DNA of 64,000 nt, taken from NCBI GenBank assembly GCA_044450785.1, contig JBIOJM010000004.1:9926-73925 (forward strand). The letters run 5' to 3'. This DNA is from JBIOJM01 sp044450785. GTDB lineage: Bacteria > Planctomycetota > Planctomycetia > Isosphaerales > Isosphaeraceae. Every line of letters begins with the position of its first letter. Positions within the stretch are counted from its first letter, which is position 1. The position numbers were made by a program, and so were the translations under genes. The notes beneath the pieces were generated by a model. That model was not told the DNA's origin, did not search any database, and worked only from the letters and a program-made list of their open reading frames with translations. This document shows positions 60,514-64,000 of this stretch, in pieces.

Positions 60514-62979
60514 ATGAACGACTCCGAACGAACAGGTGCTTACGAGCCGGGCGGCCAAGAAGAGCCCACCCTTGATGGCGTTTCCGGAGCGATACCACTG
60601 CACATCGGTCGCTATCGCATCGAGAAGATCCTGGGAGAAGGCGGCTTCGGCCTGGTCTATCTCGCCCACGACGACCAGTTGCAGCGGCTCGTGGCGCTGA
60701 AGCTCCTGCGGGCCGACCGGGCGGAAGATCGCAAGTTGCGCCAGCGTTTTCTGACCGAGGCCCGGTCGGCCTCGGCGCTGAATCACCCCAACGTGTGCGT
60801 GATCTACGACGTGGGTGAGACCGGCGAGCAGCAGCCGTATCTGGCCATGGAATACGTGGAGGGGTTGACGCTCCAGGCCTTGCTGCGCCAGGGCCCGCTC
60901 GAGATGAATGCGGTCGTGGAGATGGCGATCCAGATCGCGGACGCGCTCGATGCCGCCTATGCCCGGGGCATCGTGCACCGGGACCTGAAGCCAGCCAACA
61001 TTTTCGTCACCGAGCGCGGCCAGCTCAAGGTGCTCGACTTCGGCCTGGCCAAGCGGTTTGGGATGAGCCAGCCCGACCTTGACAAGGGCGCGTCACCGGA
61101 CCAGACCGCGGCTGGGGAGATCATGGGAACCCCCAAATACATGAGCCCGGAGCAGGCGGTGGGGCGTCCGGTGGATCACCGCACCGACATTTTCAGCCTG
61201 GGCGTCGTGCTTTACGAAATGGCGACCCGCCAAGTCCCGTTCCACGGGGAGACCCTGGTGGATGTGCTGCATCAGGTTGTCCATGCCACGCCGGAGCCGA
61301 TGGCCGGGCTCAACCCCAAGGTGCCCGCTGCCTACGAACGCGTGGTGACCCGCTGCCTGGAAAAAGACCCGGCGCGCCGCTACCAGCTCCCGCAGGAATT
61401 GCTGGCCGATCTCCGGGCCGTGTTGCGGAGCCTCGAGGTGGGCCACGAGACGCGGCCGCCCCGCGCCGCGTCGGTCGAGGCGCTCAAGGACAGCGACATC
61501 TTCATCAACTGCGCGCTCATCGATGATCAGCCGCTCTCGACCGAAGAGCGAGGTTGGGTCTCCCAGCTTCAGCGGCACCTCGAGGTCCGGCTCGAGCAGC
61601 TCTGGGGCGAGCCGGTCAAGATCGGCCGATACCCCATGCCGCCGGGCAAGCCGCCGGTGAGCGAGGAATTCTTCAACCAGTTAGCGCAAGTCAAGACGAT
61701 GATCTCGGTCGTCTCGCCGCCGTTCCTGAAGGCCGAGGGCTGCCGCCGCGAAGTCGCGGCATTTTATCAGCATACCACCGATCAAGGCGGGTTGTGGTAC
61801 AGCGACAAGGCACGCCTCGTCAAGGTCATCAAGACACCGGTGGAAATGCGCGAGATGCCCGCGCCCTTATCCGAGATCTTTGCGCCGTTGGCGGACTTCA
61901 ACTTCTTCGAACTGGACGCCGCCACCGGCCGCATGCACGAGTTCGACGAGAGTTTCGGCCCGGTCGCCAAGCAGCGGTTCTTCGAGCGGATCTACGATCT
62001 GGCGCAGGAACTCTGCCTGGTGCTCAAGGCGTGCCGGTCCGGGCGGCAGGCCCCTGGCGCCGCCCCCTTTGCCGGCCGGACGATCTTCCTGGCCGAAACG
62101 ACGGCGGATTTGCGGGCCGACCGCGACAGTCTCCGCCGCGAGCTGGTGGAACTGGGCCATCGCGTTCTCCCCGAAGGCCCGCTCCCGCTGGACCGGGACG
62201 AGCTCGAGGCGACCGTCCAAAAATACCTCGAGCAGTGCCAGTTCGCCGTGCACCTGGTCGGGAGCCGGTACGGTCTGATCCCGGAGGGCGCGCTGGAATC
62301 GATGGTCGAGCTGCAAAATCACTGGGCCGGGGCGTATTCGCGCGCTCACGATTTACGCCGGTTGATCTGGATTGCCCCCAGCCAGACCGCGCGCGAGGAC
62401 CGCCAGGACCGATTCATCCGCAGTTTGCGTGTCGATCCCGAATTTCAGGTCGGTGCCGAGGTCATCGAAGGCCCGCTGAGTTCCCTCAAACAGCTCGCTC
62501 TGGAGCGTCTGAAACCCGCCGAACCGCTTCGTCTGGCGGCGCCGTCGGGCGCTGCGGAGCATCCGCCGCATGTCTACTTCCTCTTTGATCGCGTCGACGA
62601 ACCGGTCGCCGCCGAGCTGCAGGATTGGTTGTTCGAGCAAGGGATGGAGGTGTCGGTCCCGGATCACGGCGCAGAGGAGGAGGAAGCAGGCCGATTCCAT
62701 CGCGAGACCTTGTGCGCCTGCGACGCCGTGGTCGTTTACTTCGGCGAGGTGCGCCGTTCGTGGGTGGAAACCAAGCTGCGCGATTTGCTCAAAGCCCCGG
62801 GCTTCGGCCGGACCACGCCCTTCAGCGTCAAGGCCGTCTATGCGACTCCAGGCGGTGATTTCCAGAAGCAACGCTTCAAGACGCATCTGGCCGACCTCAT
62901 CACCGGGCAAACCCTGTGCGACACCGCGGCGCTGCGGCCCATTGTCGACCGCATCAAGGCCGCCCGCGCCGCCACCTGA
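60514..62979 (+). CDS. Ser/Thr kinase - TIR - DUF4062-like - TIR-like multidomain protein
   Basis: 821 aa, ATG 60514. Residues 34-300: Hanks-type kinase with glycine loop GEGGFG (41-46), Lys63 in ALKLL, HRDLKPAN (155-162), DFG (175-177) and SPEQ at 211. Residues ~327-500: TIR-like domain (DIFINCALIDD; MISVVSPPFLKAEGCRREVAAF) with Glu413 where NADase-type TIRs carry their catalytic Glu. Residues ~521-600: DUF4062-like (TIFLAETTADLRADRDSLRRELVELGH; HLVGSRYGLIPEG). Residues ~686-800: a second TIR-like domain (HVYFLFDRVDEPVAAELQDWL; CDAVVVYFGEVRRSWV). No TM helix. Followed by DUF4058 and nSTAND1 genes on the same strand. A signalling or immune-type receptor is inferred. Confidence 0.8.
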   Translation: MNDSERTGAYEPGGQEEPTLDGVSGAIPLHIGRYRIEKILGEGGFGLVYLAHDDQLQRLVALKLLRADRAEDRKLRQRFLTEARSASALNHPNVCVIYDVGETGEQQPYLAMEYVEGLTLQALLRQGPLEMNAVVEMAIQIADALDAAYARGIVHRDLKPANIFVTERGQLKVLDFGLAKRFGMSQPDLDKGASPDQTAAGEIMGTPKYMSPEQAVGRPVDHRTDIFSLGVVLYEMATRQVPFHGETLVDVLHQVVHATPEPMAGLNPKVPAAYERVVTRCLEKDPARRYQLPQELLADLRAVLRSLEVGHETRPPRAASVEALKDSDIFINCALIDDQPLSTEERGWVSQLQRHLEVRLEQLWGEPVKIGRYPMPPGKPPVSEEFFNQLAQVKTMISVVSPPFLKAEGCRREVAAFYQHTTDQGGLWYSDKARLVKVIKTPVEMREMPAPLSEIFAPLADFNFFELDAATGRMHEFDESFGPVAKQRFFERIYDLAQELCLVLKACRSGRQAPGAAPFAGRTIFLAETTADLRADRDSLRRELVELGHRVLPEGPLPLDRDELEATVQKYLEQCQFAVHLVGSRYGLIPEGALESMVELQNHWAGAYSRAHDLRRLIWIAPSQTAREDRQDRFIRSLRVDPEFQVGAEVIEGPLSSLKQLALERLKPAEPLRLAAPSGAAEHPPHVYFLFDRVDEPVAAELQDWLFEQGMEVSVPDHGAEEEEAGRFHRETLCACDAVVVYFGEVRRSWVETKLRDLLKAPGFGRTTPFSVKAVYATPGGDFQKQRFKTHLADLITGQTLCDTAALRPIVDRIKAARAAT

Positions 62980-62985
62980 TTCCAT

Positions 62986-63098
62986 CACGAAAGCACGAAA
63001 GAATGAAGACACGAAAGAGGAGAACAACAGACTCGAACAATCTCTACAGGCAATGGTTTCCGGCACAGGCCGTTTCGTGCTTTCGCCCTTTCGTGTGA
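62986..63098. repeat. CACGAAAG repeats with inverted counterpart
   Basis: cacgaaag occurs three times between 62988 and 63020, and the inverse (tttcgtgctttcgccctttcgtgtg) runs at 63072-63098. The arms could pair across the gap between the kinase-TIR and DUF4058 genes. Similar in style to the heptamer repeats elsewhere in the window. Confidence 0.55.
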
Positions 63099-63109
63099 AG
63101 GAGGTTCCC

Positions 63110-63847
63110 ATGCCACTACGCGATCATTTTCGACCCCCGGTGAGCAAGAAATCGTCGTGGGAGGGCTTCCACGCAACGTGGCCGACGTGCATAGTTCAGC
63201 AATTACGCAAGCAGCTCCCGGCCGGTTTCGTTGCCGAGCCGCGCGTCCACCTCGGAACCGTCATGGAGATCGATGTGGGTGCGCTGGAATCGGACGGCGC
63301 GCCGCGAGTAGGGGCGTCTAGCGGAAACGACAACGCCGGCACGGCGACCACAGCCTGGACCGCCACGCTTCCAGCGGTCGCGGTCGACACGGAACCGCCG
63401 GACGAGTATGAATACGAGGTCCGCATCTTCGATGTCGAGCGCGAACGGCAACTTGTCGCCGCGATCGAATTCGTCAGCCCTGCGAACAAGGATCGCCCCG
63501 AGTCGCGGGACGCCTTTGTTGCCAAGTGTGCCGCCCTGCTTCGCAAGGGCGTCGCTGTCAGCGTCGTCGATCTCGTCACGATTCGTCAGTTCAACCTGTA
63601 CGCCCAGTTGATGGTATTCGTCGGGCACCCGGACCCGGTTATGACGGCCGACGGGCCACCGACGTACGCGGCGTCTTGCCGGTGGGTGACGAAGGGTACG
63701 CAGGCGCGATTGGAAGCGTGGTCCCACGCCATGACCATCGGCCAGCGCCTGCCGACGCTGCCGCTGTGGTTGGCGGATTCGCTCGTCGTTCCGCTCGATT
63801 TGGAGCAAAGTTATGAGCACGCGTGCCACGATTTGTGGATCACGTAA
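63110..63847 (+). CDS. DUF4058 family protein
   Basis: 245 aa, ATG 63110 with AAGGAGG 6-7 nt upstream. DUF4058 features: an early SWEGFHATWPTCIVQQLRKQLPAGFVAEPRVHLG and VRIFDVERERQLVAAIEFVSPANKDRPESRDAFVAKCAALLRKGVAVSVVDLVT, a PD-(D/E)XK-like pattern related to Uma2-type proteins. Function unknown. It lies between the kinase-TIR and nSTAND1 genes, perhaps a component of the same locus. Confidence 0.75.
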   Translation: MPLRDHFRPPVSKKSSWEGFHATWPTCIVQQLRKQLPAGFVAEPRVHLGTVMEIDVGALESDGAPRVGASSGNDNAGTATTAWTATLPAVAVDTEPPDEYEYEVRIFDVERERQLVAAIEFVSPANKDRPESRDAFVAKCAALLRKGVAVSVVDLVTIRQFNLYAQLMVFVGHPDPVMTADGPPTYAASCRWVTKGTQARLEAWSHAMTIGQRLPTLPLWLADSLVVPLDLEQSYEHACHDLWIT

Positions 63848-63899
63848 AAGCGTTTGCCGAGTGCGTCCATGACAAGAGCGTGAAGACCGAACGAGTGCC

Positions 63900-64000
63900 A
63901 TGACCTCAACCGCCGCCGCGACCGACCTGAGCAATCCATTTCCCGGCTTGCGCTGTTTTCTGTCCGAGGAAGACTACCTGTTCTTCGGCCGGCACGAGCA
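63900..64000 (+). CDS. nSTAND1-type NTPase, N-terminus, runs off the window
   Basis: 33 codons from ATG 63900: TDLSNPFPGLRCFLSEEDYLFFGRHE. The NPFPGLRxF...FFGR string is the hallmark just before the P-loop of novel STAND NTPases (nSTAND1), which usually continue into WD40 or other sensor repeats and act in signalling or defence. The remainder is outside the window, so the effector and repeats cannot be seen. Confidence 0.75.
   Translation, partial: MTSTAAATDLSNPFPGLRCFLSEEDYLFFGRHE

Overview
The window looks like a chromosomal segment of a high-GC planctomycete, probably in or near the Isosphaeraceae. The pointers are a planctomycete export tag of the ELLEDRTLLS type, zinc-ribbon N-termini of the kind found on planctomycete kinases, a FlgI-like/HEAT exported protein, several Uma2-family genes, an RFTVRSLM-type small membrane protein, and the hairpin whose translation reads VGQAFQPD. 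The genus is an inference. No rRNA or intact tRNA gene was found.

1-9.9 kb. A leftward cluster holds rsmD and an rluE-like pseudouridine synthase, then a Uma2 gene coupled by an ATGA overlap to an XPB-like helicase, followed by the first codons of a DUF790 (Bax1-like) nuclease. Rightward genes are an ArsR-type regulator with a secretion-like N-terminus, a PA0069-type radical SAM protein, another Uma2 protein, a lipoprotein and a TPR protein. A VOC gene fragment lies at 9.8 kb. 10-16 kb holds a 933-aa exported PD40/Calx-beta protein (leftward), an EF-G, a collapsed Uma2 gene and a small membrane protein.

16-33.4 kb is the S10-spc-alpha ribosomal cluster: rpsJ, rplC, rplD, rplW, rplB, rpsS, rplV, rpsC, rplP, rpmC, rpsQ, rplN, rplX, rplE, rpsN, rpsH, rplF, rplR, rpsE, rplO, a toxin-antitoxin pair, secY, map, rpmJ, rpsM, rpsK, rpsD, rpoA, rplQ. 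rpmD, adk and infA are missing from their usual places. rpsH carries a one-base frameshift as read here. Two intergenic gaps hold 7-bp tandem repeats, and one gap holds tRNA-like relics.

33.5-42.2 kb: a HIT protein, a rhomboid relic, a Tat-exported cyclase-like protein, an internally deleted GH5 protein, a BrnT-type toxin-antitoxin pair, a 701-aa YyaL-type thioredoxin protein, and a leftward two-gene cassette (HTH protein plus P-loop ATPase) of mobile-element character.

42.2-52.3 kb is accessory DNA: a truncated RAYT transposase with a REP-like hairpin, a DUF433 gene, gene scraps, then a leftward operon of two ABC exporter halves and a 1084-aa WD40-Roc-COR-TIR/SEFIR protein. A partial decayed copy of the WD40 part of that gene lies beside it. 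Two long inverted-repeat elements and a broken glycosyltransferase follow.

52.3-60 kb: a Gfo/Idh/MocA oxidoreductase, exported proteins, the FlgI-like/HEAT protein and a HTH-receiver regulator with a strong terminator. At 60.5 kb to the end comes the most striking locus: one protein with Ser/Thr kinase, TIR, DUF4062-like and second TIR-like domains, then a DUF4058 protein, then the start of an nSTAND1 NTPase. This gene set, and the Roc-TIR operon, are the best candidates for undescribed conflict or signalling systems.
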